A DNA stretch of 64,000 nt from Jiulongibacter sp966250325. Its GTDB lineage: Bacteria; Bacteroidota; Bacteroidia; Cytophagales; Spirosomataceae. Positions 50,436 to 59,621 of the stretch are shown here, in pieces. The notes beneath the pieces are model-generated. The model did not search any database and was not told where the DNA came from. It saw nothing but the letters and a program-made list of their open reading frames with translations. Position 1 is the first letter of the stretch. Each line of letters begins with the position of its first letter. The stretch spans positions 1 to 64,000 of the forward strand of contig CBINGY010000020.1 in assembly GCA_966250325.1 (NCBI GenBank), in the 5' to 3' direction. A program made the position numbers and the translations under genes.

Positions 50436-53333
50436 ATGAATATGTTTAAAAAATTACTAACACTGAGTTTACTGCTTATGAGTGCTCAGATGATGGCTCA
50501 GACCGGAATTATACGCGGAAAAGTAACTGAGTCAACCACCGGAGAAGGGGCTATTGGTGCCACGGTGACACTGGAAGGTACTACAACCGCTGCCTTCACG
50601 GATATTGACGGCGAATTTACCCTGAATGTAGCTCTTGGTTCTCACAATCTGGTGATTAGCTATGTGGGTTTTCAGAAAAAAACGATAGCTGGTGTGGTGG
50701 TATCTTCCCAGAAACCAGAGGTGTATCTTGAAAACATTGTTCTCGATAACGATACCAAAACGCTTGAAGAGGTCGTAGTGAAAGCTACGATGTTACGTAC
50801 TTCAGAGGAAGCCATTACCATGATCAAGCATCACTCTTCGGTAATACTTGATGGTATATCCTCCGCAAAAATGAAAATAACGGGTGATGCTACAGCCGTG
50901 GAAGCAGCTAAACGGATCACCGGAGTCTCTATAGAAGGAGGTAAATATGTATATGTAAGGGGTTTGGGTGACAGATACACCAAGACTACCCTGAACGGCA
51001 TTGACATCCCGGGACTTGACCCCGACAGAAACTCTCTTCAAATGGATATTTTCCCGACAAGTCTCGTGGATAACATCATGGTGAGCAAAAACTTCTCAGC
51101 AGAAATGCCTGCTGACTTTACAGGAGGTCTCATGAATGTAGAAACCAAAGCCTTTCCTGAAAATAAAGTTTTTAACATTTCTTTTGGCACAGGATACAAT
51201 CCTCAGGCCAACCTGAAATCCAATTTTCTGACTTACGAGGGGGGTAAATATGATAATTTAGGCTTTGATGACGGCTCCAGAGCTTTGCCGGCACTGGCTA
51301 CCGGAAGTAATGTTCCAACTCCCATCAGCGGTCATTCCAGAGATGAAGTTACCTCTTTTGTGAAATCATTTAATCCTGAACTGGCCACTAGTACCAAAAC
51401 AAGTCCTTTGAACTATTCAGGTGGAATTACTTTTGGAAATCAACATCTGATAGGCAAAACTTCCAGAAAACTTGGATACATCCTTTCACTGAATTACAAA
51501 CTGGATTATCAGTTTTATGATGATGTGAATTACGGTGAATTCCAGCGGTTTCGTGAAGCCAATGTGACTGATTTGAGGTACGCCACCGTTCAGAACGGAC
51601 AGTATACCGAAGAAAACGTACTCATTGGTGGTCTGGCTGGCCTGGCTTATAAAGGAAAAAGCACCAAAATAAGATTCACGGCGATGCGACTTCAGAACGG
51701 GGAGAAGAGAGCCGGTATTTTTGACATAGACAATGACGGAACGGCCGTTGGTCAGTCTGGTTATATTGCGAAATCGAATAACCTGGAGTACAATCAGCGT
51801 TCAATGAGTAATTTTTTACTGGGTGGTACGCATTTGGTAAGTAACGATAAACTGGAGATCGACTGGAAGTTAAGCACCACCTATTCGGTTTCATCTGATC
51901 CGGATATCCGCAAAACCGCATTCACGTATACCAATACAGGTACCGTATTCTTCTCTGCCGGTGCAGGTGGTAACCCATCCAGAATCTGGCGTGATCTGGA
52001 TGAAGTAAATCAGAACGGTCGAGTGGACCTTTCGTATTCGTACGGCTTTAAGGGCAACGCAGCCAAATTAAGATTTGGAGCTAATATTCTTCAGAAAGAA
52101 AGAAACTACGAGATCAGATTCTTTGATATGCAGTTCTTTGGTTCTCAGAAGTGGGAATCGGATGATATCACCTCGGTGCTTGATCCGGTTAATATTTTCC
52201 CGAACCGTCCAAATAGCATCTATTATCAGTCGGGCAATAATGATCCCAATCCAAACGAATACAATTCAAGAAGTATCAACCAGGGGTACTACGTTTCCAA
52301 TGAGATGAGTTTCTCTGAAAAACTGAAAGTGATTGCAGGTGTTCGTCTGGAAAACTTTAAACAATACCATACCGGTAGAGATCAGAAGTTTGCCAGCGGA
52401 GACATAGAAAACGGCAGAAACCTGGAGAATGAAGTGGTATTAAGCTCGGTGAATTTTTTCCCGTCTCTTAATATGGTTTACAAATTGGGAGAGCTGGCCA
52501 ATGCCCGTTTGGCGTATGCCAAAACAATCGCCAGACCTTCCTTTAAAGAGTTGTCTTTTGCTCAGATCATTGACCCGCTTACAAACAGAATATTCAATGG
52601 TAGCTTGTTTACTTACTCAGACTGGGATGGTAAACTGGTGGAAACCAATATCGATAATTTTGACCTGAGACTGGAGAAGTTCGCAGAGCGTGGTCAGTTG
52701 ATGTCAATCAGCGGATTCTACAAGCGATTTAAAAATCCGATAGAATTAATCCGTATTCCTGAGCAGCAGACCAGTACAGAATACCAGCCAAGAAACGTAG
52801 GTGACGGTATGGTGCTGGGTGTGGAACTGGAAGTAAACAGAAGCCTGGAGTTTATTTCGCAGGCTTTAACGAACTGGCAGGTAAATCTTAACTTCTCGGC
52901 GGTAAAATCGCAGATTGATATGTCTGACGCCGAGTACAACTCCCGCCTGGAATATGTGAAGGATGGCGAAACCATTAAGCCAGTGCGTAAAATGGCGGGC
53001 CAGGCTCCTTTCATCGTGAACGGGGGATTCAGCTACAATAACTTTGAAAAAGGTTTTGACATGGGTCTTTTCTACAATGTGAAAGGAAGTACCCTGAATA
53101 TCGTGGGTATTGGTCTGTTTCCTGATATCTATACCGAGCCCTTCCATAGTCTTAATTTTGGCCTGAACAAAAAGCTGGGAGCCGCCGAAAAGCTGTTTCT
53201 GGATGTGAAGGTTTCCAATATATTAAATGACACGGTAGATGTTTTGTATAAATCGTATAAGGCAGATAGTGAGGTTTTCAGCAGCATAAATCCCGGCAGA
53301 TCGTTCAGTGTTGGCCTCAGCTTTAAACTCTAG
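50436..53333 (+). CDS. TonB-dependent receptor with carboxypeptidase-regulatory domain
   Basis: 965 residues (or 963 from the second ATG at 50442). Signal peptide MFKKLLTLSLLLMSAQMMAQ, CarboxypepD_reg domain (about 23-110: G-I-I-R-G-K-V-T-E-S), plug (about 115-240: V-V-V-K-A-T-M-L, G-G-K-Y-V-Y-V-R-G-L-G-D-R-Y, D-F-T-G-G-L-M-N-V-E-T-K), then a 22-strand-type barrel ending in F-S-V-G-L-S-F-K-L. R-G-L-G-D-R-Y at the plug marks the subgroup that pairs with a lipoprotein rather than SusD. Substrate unknown. Confidence 0.92.
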   Translation: MNMFKKLLTLSLLLMSAQMMAQTGIIRGKVTESTTGEGAIGATVTLEGTTTAAFTDIDGEFTLNVALGSHNLVISYVGFQKKTIAGVVVSSQKPEVYLENIVLDNDTKTLEEVVVKATMLRTSEEAITMIKHHSSVILDGISSAKMKITGDATAVEAAKRITGVSIEGGKYVYVRGLGDRYTKTTLNGIDIPGLDPDRNSLQMDIFPTSLVDNIMVSKNFSAEMPADFTGGLMNVETKAFPENKVFNISFGTGYNPQANLKSNFLTYEGGKYDNLGFDDGSRALPALATGSNVPTPISGHSRDEVTSFVKSFNPELATSTKTSPLNYSGGITFGNQHLIGKTSRKLGYILSLNYKLDYQFYDDVNYGEFQRFREANVTDLRYATVQNGQYTEENVLIGGLAGLAYKGKSTKIRFTAMRLQNGEKRAGIFDIDNDGTAVGQSGYIAKSNNLEYNQRSMSNFLLGGTHLVSNDKLEIDWKLSTTYSVSSDPDIRKTAFTYTNTGTVFFSAGAGGNPSRIWRDLDEVNQNGRVDLSYSYGFKGNAAKLRFGANILQKERNYEIRFFDMQFFGSQKWESDDITSVLDPVNIFPNRPNSIYYQSGNNDPNPNEYNSRSINQGYYVSNEMSFSEKLKVIAGVRLENFKQYHTGRDQKFASGDIENGRNLENEVVLSSVNFFPSLNMVYKLGELANARLAYAKTIARPSFKELSFAQIIDPLTNRIFNGSLFTYSDWDGKLVETNIDNFDLRLEKFAERGQLMSISGFYKRFKNPIELIRIPEQQTSTEYQPRNVGDGMVLGVELEVNRSLEFISQALTNWQVNLNFSAVKSQIDMSDAEYNSRLEYVKDGETIKPVRKMAGQAPFIVNGGFSYNNFEKGFDMGLFYNVKGSTLNIVGIGLFPDIYTEPFHSLNFGLNKKLGAAEKLFLDVKVSNILNDTVDVLYKSYKADSEVFSSINPGRSFSVGLSFKL

Positions 53334-53431
53334 TGCAACCCACAGGATCGGAGTGAGCATGATAAGGAGATGAAGACGTAAGATCCTGTTTATTCAACTC
53401 GTATTAAACTTGATTCATATTGGTGAACACA

Positions 53432-53462
53432 AAGTCCCCGGGAATTTTCCCGGGGTTCTTTG
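53432..53462 (+). terminator. Terminator after the TonB receptor
   Basis: AAG-T-CCCCGGG-AATTTT-CCCGGGG-TT-CTTTG (about 53432-53462): 7-bp GC stem 53436-53442/53449-53455 with flanking AAAG/CTTT pairs. Lies about 100 bases past the stop. Confidence 0.85.
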
Positions 53463-53542
53463 TTTGATAATATCCGCATAACATCCGGTTTACAAACGAA
53501 AGCTACTTTCGTAACTGAGAACCGCTTAAAAATTTACCCGAA

Positions 53543-53653
53543 ATGGATTTGAAAAAATACACCGGTGAATTTCTTCAATTTCTTGAACAATACTGGTTTC
53601 AGATCTCTCTGCTGCTGTTTATGATCTGGTATTATTCGTTACCTCATAGCTAA
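53543..53653 (+). CDS. Candidate 36-residue membrane peptide
   Basis: ATG at 53543 (M-D-L-K-K-Y-T-G-E-F-L-Q-F-L-E-Q-Y), one hydrophobic stretch (F-Q-I-S-L-L-L-F-M-I-W-Y-Y) and stop TAA at 53653. Amphipathic start plus membrane segment, no known family. It stands alone between two larger genes that do not need this space. Some reading support comes from the even codon structure and a purine-rich stretch upstream; it is still only a candidate. Confidence 0.4.
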   Translation: MDLKKYTGEFLQFLEQYWFQISLLLFMIWYYSLPHS

Positions 53654-53757
53654 AGAGACTTGTCATTCTGAAAAATCAGCTCTATAGAAATTGGTCGACA
53701 ATAATCCCGACAGATGAGCCATCTTTTGGGTATAAGATGAAATTATTGCAGTGCAAA

Positions 53758-54882
53758 TCAGGAGCCAAGCTGCGGGATTCTTTGATTTACACCGCTCTGA
53801 ATGATACTGTTAAATTCGTGCATCATAGTTTGCTGTCCTTCACTCAGCCAGTTTCTGAAACCGGAGAGGAGGGTTTTGTCGTACGACTCAATATAGGTTA
53901 GGAAATCGTCAAGCACAAAGTTTTTGCGGGCAATTCCGGCACCTAGTTTCTCGGCATCTTTGGCATTACATGCCTGTTCAAAATGCCTGGGCACAGGAAC
54001 CATCATCACGGGCTTCTGCAGATAAATGGCCTCACATACCGACTCAAAACCAGCTGTGGTTACCAGTCCCTTTGAATTGGCCATCATTTTCAGGAATTTG
54101 ACCGAATCCAGTTTGTGCACGAAGAGATTCTTTTGAGGCTGGAATACCTCATTCTCCTCTTCATGTCTGATAAAACAATGGATTTCAATGTGGTCGTGAT
54201 TCCGTTGCCAGGCCTTCAGTTGCTCCAAAAGATCTGGATTGGTAAAATAGGCCAGGAAATAATTATGCACCGCACTTTTTTCTGACAGAACCTCCTGCCG
54301 CATGAGTGGAGGTATGCTTACGATTCTTCCCGAGCTTTCTACCGGGCTTATCGATAAGGCGAGTAATTTACGAGCCCTCAGGGCCGTAATACGTGTGTTG
54401 GTATTGATCAGAAAGCGATCAAGAAGCCTGCCCTGAGGAAACTCAAAAGCCGGATGCAGCAGCAGATACTGATGAGCAATACAGATCATTGGAGGAGCTG
54501 AGAACGGAAACCGCAGTTGGTACACACCCGCCAGGAAGTCGTAAAAATTGATGATGAGATCGGGTTTATACGAATCTATCCAGGTCTTCATTCTGCCCAG
54601 GCTTTTCAAATAGGCGGGGAAAGAGGTAAGATTCCGGACAAAGGTTTTCTGGATACTGAGACCCGCTCCGTTTTGATTGTAGGCCAGGTTTGGACTGGCA
54701 AAATAATGCACCGGTGCCTGAAGTTTATCTTCTATGGACTGCGTGAAGGGCTCCGCCTCTTTCTGACCTATCAGACAAGCTACCACCTCATGGGTGTTGG
54801 CCTGCCTCAGTTGCTGACTCAGACTTACGGCCTGGGTCAGGTGGCCGCGACCTTCGCCCTGAACAATAAACAGAATTTTCAT
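53758..54882 (-). CDS. Glycosyltransferase, MurG/GT1-like
   Basis: 374 residues. N-terminal Rossmann start M-K-I-L-F-I-V-Q-G-E-G-R-G-H-L-T-Q-A-V-S (1-20), typical of the Glyco_trans_1_3 group, and a C-terminal donor-binding half with S-K-G-L-V-T-T-A-G-F-E-S-V-C-E-A-I-Y-L-Q-K-P (about 292-313) and P-R-H-F-E-Q-A-C-N-A. Nucleotide-sugar acceptor unknown. The start is 31 bases after the LpxH-like gene stop on the same strand, and the pairing suggests a role in lipid A or surface glycolipids. Confidence 0.82.
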   Translation of the reverse strand: MKILFIVQGEGRGHLTQAVSLSQQLRQANTHEVVACLIGQKEAEPFTQSIEDKLQAPVHYFASPNLAYNQNGAGLSIQKTFVRNLTSFPAYLKSLGRMKTWIDSYKPDLIINFYDFLAGVYQLRFPFSAPPMICIAHQYLLLHPAFEFPQGRLLDRFLINTNTRITALRARKLLALSISPVESSGRIVSIPPLMRQEVLSEKSAVHNYFLAYFTNPDLLEQLKAWQRNHDHIEIHCFIRHEEENEVFQPQKNLFVHKLDSVKFLKMMANSKGLVTTAGFESVCEAIYLQKPVMMVPVPRHFEQACNAKDAEKLGAGIARKNFVLDDFLTYIESYDKTLLSGFRNWLSEGQQTMMHEFNSIIQSGVNQRIPQLGS

Positions 54883-54913
54883 GGTCTGATGCTGATTTTC
54901 ATGGCTATAGAAA

Positions 54914-55765
54914 CTATTTCAACTGGAAAAGATGTGCATAACTCAGATCCAGCTCCGGCTCATCGTCTGGGTGGTAGCCTTTCTCTGAACTGGTACCCGG
55001 GCTGTTGTTTTCATAGCTCTTTTGCAAGGAGTAATAAATAATTTCCCAGTTTCCTTCGTGGTCTTCTACAAGGGCAGACATGTTTTCTACCCAATCTCCT
55101 GAATTCATATAAGTTATACCGTTAATGTGTTTAATGGCAGGCTGATGAATGTGCCCGCAAATAATTCCGTCGCAGTTCTGGCTTCTGGCCAGTTCAGAAA
55201 GCTGCTCTTCAAAGTCAGATACATAATTTACGGCCAGTTTGATCGAGTTTTTTACCCGTTTTGATAAGGAATAGTAGGGTAAGCCTTTTGACCGGCGGTA
55301 ATGATTGTATTTCTTGTTTGCCCAAAGCAGAAAGGTATATCCCAGATCACCGATGTGTGCCAGCCATTTGATCTTGTTGGTTACCAGGTCAAAAACATCA
55401 CCGTGAGTAATAAAGTATTTTTTATCACCGCACTCCAGAGTCATGTCCCGTATGATCCGGAAGTTTCCGCCGATAGAAAACGGCAGCACCTGATCCAGAA
55501 AATCATCGTGATTGCCCCGCAGGTAAAATACCCGGGTGTCGGTCTTTTCAATGGTTTTCATGATGGCCCGTAGAAAGGCGGTATGCTTCTTTTTCCATGC
55601 TCCGTATTTGCGGAGCTGCCAGCCATCGATGATATCGCCGTTGAGAATGAGGCGGTCGCAGCTGTATTCTTTGATAAAGGCCGTAGCCTCGCGTGCCTTG
55701 CTGCCTGAAGTTCCAAGATGAACATCTGACATCACAATGGTTCTGAAATGCCTGGAATTTTGCAT
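54914..55765 (-). CDS. LpxH-like metallophosphoesterase (UDP-2,3-diacylglucosamine diphosphatase family)
   Basis: 283 residues. Calcineurin-like metal site: M-S-D-V-H-L-G (12-18), N-G-D-I-I-D-G-W (42-49), R-G-N-H-D-D-F (about 78-84), T-H-G-D-V-F-D (about 113-119), C-G-H-I-H-Q-P (about 209-215). K-W-L-A-H and the helical insert with Y-N-H-Y-R-R resemble LpxH/UDP-2,3-diacylglucosamine diphosphatases, but the protein is longer than E. coli LpxH (240), as in Bacteroidota homologues that may act on other substrates. Upstream of the glycosyltransferase on the same strand. Confidence 0.85.
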   Translation of the reverse strand: MQNSRHFRTIVMSDVHLGTSGSKAREATAFIKEYSCDRLILNGDIIDGWQLRKYGAWKKKHTAFLRAIMKTIEKTDTRVFYLRGNHDDFLDQVLPFSIGGNFRIIRDMTLECGDKKYFITHGDVFDLVTNKIKWLAHIGDLGYTFLLWANKKYNHYRRSKGLPYYSLSKRVKNSIKLAVNYVSDFEEQLSELARSQNCDGIICGHIHQPAIKHINGITYMNSGDWVENMSALVEDHEGNWEIIYYSLQKSYENNSPGTSSEKGYHPDDEPELDLSYAHLFQLK

Positions 55766-55856
55766 AGTGCAATTTCCTAAACCATTGTTAGCTGAAAATA
55801 ATGCAGCCGGAAAGTTTATGTTAAGACAGGAGGTTGAATATTAAGCAGATATAAAC

Positions 55857-55884
55857 AAAAAGCCCCGTCAATTCCTGACAGGGC
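55857..55884 (-). terminator. Terminator of the rplY gene
   Basis: GCCCCGTCA (55862-55870) and TGACAGGGC (55876-55884) form a 9-bp stem with one G-U-type pair; on the minus strand a TTTTTGTTT follows. It lies 25-50 bases past the rplY stop. Confidence 0.85.
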
Positions 55885-55909
55885 CTTTCTATATTCAGAT
55901 CTTGACAGC

Positions 55910-56527
55910 TTATTCTGCTGCTTCAGAGCCTTCAGCTCCACCTTCCTCTTCATCATCGGTTGGCATAGCTGCACCCATTCTGGCAGATCTAGGAATGGTC
56001 ACAGTAGCTACCGGATTAGAAACCGGATCAAGTATTTCAAGTCCCGGAAGACTGATTACCTCTACTTTCACTGACTGACCAAGCTTTAAAGTGCTAACAT
56101 TTACGTCAACGTACTCAGGAATATCCTTAACAGGTCCTTTTACGGTGAGCTTACGTAGTTTGTGCACCATTTTACCCCCCTGGTTAAGACCCGGAGCGTG
56201 ACCCACAAGACGAATAGGCACCTGAATTTTAATCACTTTTTCAGGAGTGATTTCCAGGAAATCGGCATGAAGGATAATATCATTTACGGGGTGAAACTGA
56301 CGAGCCTGCAGAATAGCAGAATAGACAGTACCCTCAATGTTAAGACTCACTTCATAGGCGTCTGGAGTGTAAATCAAAGGACGGAACAAATACGCCGGGG
56401 CATAAAATGAAACCTGCTCTTTGCCGCCGTATAGTACGCATGGTACCTGTCCCTCAGCACGAAGCTGATTAGACGCCGAACGACCAAGATTCGCTCTTTT
56501 AAACCCTACAATCTCGGTTTTCTTCAT
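55910..56527 (-). CDS. rplY: 50S ribosomal protein L25/CTC
   Basis: 205 residues: the long CTC/TL5 form. Residues 1-90 are the 5S-rRNA-binding L25 domain (G-F-K-R-A-N-L-G-R-S-A-S-N-Q-L-R-A-E-G-Q-V-P-C-V-L-Y-G split, then F-Y-A-P-A), about 95-180 the TL5 C-terminal domain (I-Q-V-P-I-R-L-V-G-H-A-P-G-L-N-Q-G-G), with an acidic tail. Binds 5S rRNA in the large subunit. Its start lies just three bases after the prs stop, so rplY is the second gene of a prs-rplY operon. Confidence 0.95.
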   Translation of the reverse strand: MKKTEIVGFKRANLGRSASNQLRAEGQVPCVLYGGKEQVSFYAPAYLFRPLIYTPDAYEVSLNIEGTVYSAILQARQFHPVNDIILHADFLEITPEKVIKIQVPIRLVGHAPGLNQGGKMVHKLRKLTVKGPVKDIPEYVDVNVSTLKLGQSVKVEVISLPGLEILDPVSNPVATVTIPRSARMGAAMPTDDEEEGGAEGSEAAE

Positions 56528-56529
56528 TG

Positions 56530-57480
56530 TTAAAAAGTAATTTGATGTTGATAATTTATAAATAACGTGCTTATTGAGCCATTGTCACGAATCCTGCCGA
56601 TAGCCTTCGCAAAAAGCTCGGCCACGGAGATTACTTTAATTTTCGGATTATCCTGCTTCTGGGGAATGCTGTCTGTTACGATCAGTTCTTCCAGTACAGA
56701 ATTGGAGATATTCTCATGAGCATTGTGAGATAATACCGCGTGCGTGCAGATAGCACGTACCGATTTCGCACCTCTGTCCATGATAATCTGAGCGGCCTTA
56801 CACATGGTGCCTCCGGTATCGATCAGGTCATCCACCAGAATCACATTGGCTCCTTCCACATCGCCGATAAGCTGCATGGAGGCAATTTCATTGGCCTTTT
56901 TGCGGTGCTTGTCGCAAATGACGATATCTGCATTGAAATGACTGGCAAATTTTCTTACGCGGGCCACACCACCTACGTCTGGCGAAGCAAAAATGAGGTT
57001 ATCCAGTTTTCTGGCTTTCAGATACGGCACAAATACGGATGTACCTTCGAGGTGATCAACAGGGATATCAAAAAATCCCTGAATCTGACCTGCATGAAGA
57101 TCAAGTGTCATGATACGATCTGCACCTGCCGCAGTGAGCATATTAGCTACCAATTTGGCACCTACCGCTACTCTCGGGCGGTCTTTTCTATCCTGACGGG
57201 CATACCCGAAATACGGAATAACTGCAACCACGTAATGAGCCGAAGCCCTGCGGGCGGCATCTATCATGAGAAGCAGCTCCATGATGTTATCGGCATTGGG
57301 AAACGTACCCTGGATCAGAAATACGTCACATCCTCTGACAGACTCGTCAAAAGCCACAGATATCTCACTGTCTGCAAAACGCTTGATTGACATTTTGCCC
57401 AGTTCTTTGCCGTAGAAATCGGCCACCATGCTCGAGAGATACTGCGAGTTTGTGCCCGAAAAAATCTTAACTTCTGCCAT
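56530..57480 (-). CDS. prs: Ribose-phosphate pyrophosphokinase
   Basis: 316 residues, standard length. F-S-G-T-N-S-Q-Y-L-S (7-16), Y-A-R-Q-D-R-K-D (about 98-105), D-L-H-A-G-Q-I-Q-G-F-F (about 131-141), and the PRPP-binding loop V-I-L-V-D-D-L-I-D-T-G-G-T (about 217-229). Makes PRPP from ribose-5-phosphate and ATP for nucleotide, His and Trp synthesis. Heads the prs-rplY operon. Confidence 0.97.
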   Translation of the reverse strand: MAEVKIFSGTNSQYLSSMVADFYGKELGKMSIKRFADSEISVAFDESVRGCDVFLIQGTFPNADNIMELLLMIDAARRASAHYVVAVIPYFGYARQDRKDRPRVAVGAKLVANMLTAAGADRIMTLDLHAGQIQGFFDIPVDHLEGTSVFVPYLKARKLDNLIFASPDVGGVARVRKFASHFNADIVICDKHRKKANEIASMQLIGDVEGANVILVDDLIDTGGTMCKAAQIIMDRGAKSVRAICTHAVLSHNAHENISNSVLEELIVTDSIPQKQDNPKIKVISVAELFAKAIGRIRDNGSISTLFINYQHQITF

Positions 57481-57508
57481 TCTGGATGAGGTTTCCGAAA
57501 ACGAGGTG

Positions 57509-57516
57509 CAAAAGTA
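57509..57516 (-). promoter_or_regulatory. -7 box of prs
   Basis: Minus-strand TACTTTTG (plus strand CAAAAGTA) 28 bases before the prs ATG, fitting TAnnTTTG. A TTTG at -33 was not found. Confidence 0.5.
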
Positions 57517-57564
57517 GGTTTTTATCCTCTTATTTACTATACTTTTTGAGAAGTTTTACAAAGG

Positions 57565-57595
57565 TTTGAGGCAATTGCTAAAAATGTTATTTTTG
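57565..57595 (+). promoter_or_regulatory. Textbook Bacteroidota promoter TTTG-N19-TATTTTTG
   Basis: TTTG at 57565-57568, a 19-base spacer and TATTTTTG at 57588-57595 reproduce the Bacteroidota sigma-ABfr consensus TTTG-N19-TAnnTTTG. TSS expected near 57602, about 20 bases before the ATG of the 117-residue protein. Confidence 0.75.
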
Positions 57596-57620
57596 TTTCA
57601 AATCTATATTACCGTATAAC

Positions 57621-57974
57621 ATGCAGTTGTCATTGATTGACCAGGTGCCGGAGTTTACCAAGAACTTCTTTCTGGATGTGTATGCTGAAGCCGTAATGGA
57701 CGGAGGCAATGAAAAAATGCATCTTCAAACTATTGACGGGCAGCAGGTACCTCAAAAATTAAAGGTGAGCTGCCCAAAGAATCTCATCTCGAAATTTCCG
57801 GAGGGAACCATTTACAAGCTGGATACCAAACTGGTGAGGAAGGATGGCAGAAAGCCTTACTTTATTGCCGTTAACCGGCGGAATATGAGAAGAGCCATCG
57901 AATTTTTTGAATACAATCTGAAGGTGCAGCATGGCTTTGACTACGTGCCGCCTACCAAACGCACAGCAAAGTAA
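57621..57974 (+). CDS. Conserved small protein of unknown function
   Basis: 117 residues, no leader. M-Q-L-S-L-I-D-Q-V-P-E-F-T-K-N-F-F, G-Q-Q-V-P-Q-K-L-K-V-S, L-I-S-K-F-P-E-G-T-I-Y-K-L-D-T-K-L, and a basic C-terminus (R-R-N-M-R-R-A-I-E-F-F, K-R-T-A-K). A basic soluble protein with strong promoter and terminator, likely a highly expressed nucleic-acid or ribosome-linked factor; I cannot name a family. Confidence 0.8.
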   Translation: MQLSLIDQVPEFTKNFFLDVYAEAVMDGGNEKMHLQTIDGQQVPQKLKVSCPKNLISKFPEGTIYKLDTKLVRKDGRKPYFIAVNRRNMRRAIEFFEYNLKVQHGFDYVPPTKRTAK

Positions 57975-57981
57975 CTCCGTA

Positions 57982-58012
57982 AATCCCGGTCTGGCAGGCC
58001 GGGATTTTTTTA
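57982..58012 (+). terminator. Terminator of the 117-residue protein gene
   Basis: AAATCCCGG (57982-57990), a 9-base loop, CCGGGATTT (58000-58008), then TTTT. Perfect 9-bp stem, starts eight bases after the stop. Confidence 0.92.
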
Positions 58013-58211
58013 TGGTTCGCTTTTGTCTCTTCTGCCTTCGGGATTTTTGTTGGTAATCTTGTCTCTTTCGTAAATAGACGGCTGCTTCGTTCATACGATA
58101 TCATTTTTCTCAGATCACTCTTTTCCATTAAATAAAAATCAGTCGTCTATGTGGCTGGCATTTTGTTTAAGTTTCAATTAATCAGGAACTTAGTGTATAA
58201 AATAAAATGTC

Positions 58212-59552
58212 ATGAAAATTAAGCTGGGTCATGTTTTACTTTTGTTTGCGGTCTCATTTCTTGCTGTCAACTGCAAGAAGGATTCGGGGGGTGTAGCTCC
58301 TGTCAATGAAATAGTAACCATAGCAGGTGAAAAACTGGAATATGCTGATGAAGGGGAAATAAGCAACGTGGTGAAACAGGACAATACCGCCGAGGTAGCC
58401 CTGGAGGTGATGAAATCACTGGAAAGTTACGACAACTCCAAACTGGTTTTTGATGGTAGCCCGGCAGAGGTGAAAGCATTAAAAACGGGTCAGGTGGTTC
58501 TCTTTGAAGGAAATTCGCTTAGAAAAATAATTTCTATCAATGAATCTGGCGGGAAAACCACCGTGAATACCACCAATGCCAAATTCAATGAATACTACAA
58601 ATCTGCGAAGGTCTCCTTTGAAAAGCAGATGTACTGGACACCCGAAAATATCAAAAATGCCCGATTCAGGGTAGCAGATGGGAAATTGAGATCTGTAACC
58701 GGTACCACAGATGACGGAGTGGAGTTTAGCGGGGAGCTCTCTGGATGGAAACTTAACCTGAAACTCACACCCGAAGGAGGGGGCGGACGAAAACTCAATG
58801 TGGAATTGACGGCCAAACGGGGAGAAGTAGCAGGAATAGAAGTGAAAGGATTTATCTCTGATTTTTCAGCAACCAGCGATATCGATATGAACAACGGGAA
58901 TCTGGATTCCTACAATCACGAGCATAATGACCTGAATGGCGAGCTTGAGGTTAAGTACGCGTTCCTCTCGCTAAGTGACATTGCACAGATCAGTATTCCA
59001 CTCGAAATCTCCAGAACTATTCTTGTAAACGGAGTTATTCCGGTAACTTTTACCCTTAAGTGTAACCTCAAGGTTTTTCCCGAAATCATTGAAAACAGTA
59101 CCTGTCAGGCCCATCTGAAACTCACCTACAATGGAACTCAGGGCTTTACCTATAACAACCGGAATATAGCCGCCGCAGGCACGCTGGGAGGTTTTGATGT
59201 AACCCGAATAGGAGATACTGGTTCTGCATCGGAGGGAATTGTTGGTGTAGGTGTCGGCCTCGAATTTCCACGGTTTCAGATAGGAATTTTCCATTCTGTG
59301 GTGGTGCCTTATATTCTGAATAACACCAGCGTAACTTCCTATTTTGAAAGTGGATTACCTTTTGTGCCCGGGCCCTGTAATCAAACCATTTTGGGCCTGA
59401 AAGGCGTTGTGGGCGTAGATCTAAGTTTCTTTGGGGTAGGTTTTAGCGGTTCCAGAGATTTGTATGAGCGTAAGTCTGAGTGGAAGACTCCCGGGTCTAA
59501 TTGTCCGGCAGCTATCAGTAACCTTGCTTATTCCGGAGTATTGCCTGAATGA
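58212..59552 (+). CDS. Large lipoprotein of unknown function
   Basis: 446 residues. Lipobox V-N-C with leader MKIKLGHVLLLFAVSFLA. Two beta-rich halves: an N-terminal domain (about 25-145, V-V-L-F-E-G-N-S-L-R-K-I-I-S-I) and a C-terminal beta domain (about 150-430, G-V-E-F-S-G-E-L-S-G-W-K-L-N-L-K-L, K-G-F-I-S-D-F-S-A-T, S-L-S-D-I-A-Q-I-S-I-P-L-E-I). No recognised family. Own transcription unit, with terminator shared with acn. Confidence 0.7.
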   Translation: MKIKLGHVLLLFAVSFLAVNCKKDSGGVAPVNEIVTIAGEKLEYADEGEISNVVKQDNTAEVALEVMKSLESYDNSKLVFDGSPAEVKALKTGQVVLFEGNSLRKIISINESGGKTTVNTTNAKFNEYYKSAKVSFEKQMYWTPENIKNARFRVADGKLRSVTGTTDDGVEFSGELSGWKLNLKLTPEGGGGRKLNVELTAKRGEVAGIEVKGFISDFSATSDIDMNNGNLDSYNHEHNDLNGELEVKYAFLSLSDIAQISIPLEISRTILVNGVIPVTFTLKCNLKVFPEIIENSTCQAHLKLTYNGTQGFTYNNRNIAAAGTLGGFDVTRIGDTGSASEGIVGVGVGLEFPRFQIGIFHSVVVPYILNNTSVTSYFESGLPFVPGPCNQTILGLKGVVGVDLSFFGVGFSGSRDLYERKSEWKTPGSNCPAAISNLAYSGVLPE

Positions 59553-59564
59553 AGGCTTAAATAA

Positions 59565-59597
59565 AAAGTCCCGGCTTCTGAAACCGGGACTTTCTTT
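59565..59597. terminator. Bidirectional terminator between the lipoprotein and acn
   Basis: AAAGTCCCGG (59565-59574), nine-base loop, CCGGGACTTT (59584-59593), then TCTTT on plus and A-rich on the other side. Serves the lipoprotein and, from the opposite side, acn. Confidence 0.92.
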
Positions 59598-59621
59598 ATT
59601 AAAACGATTTGGCGTGTTTCA

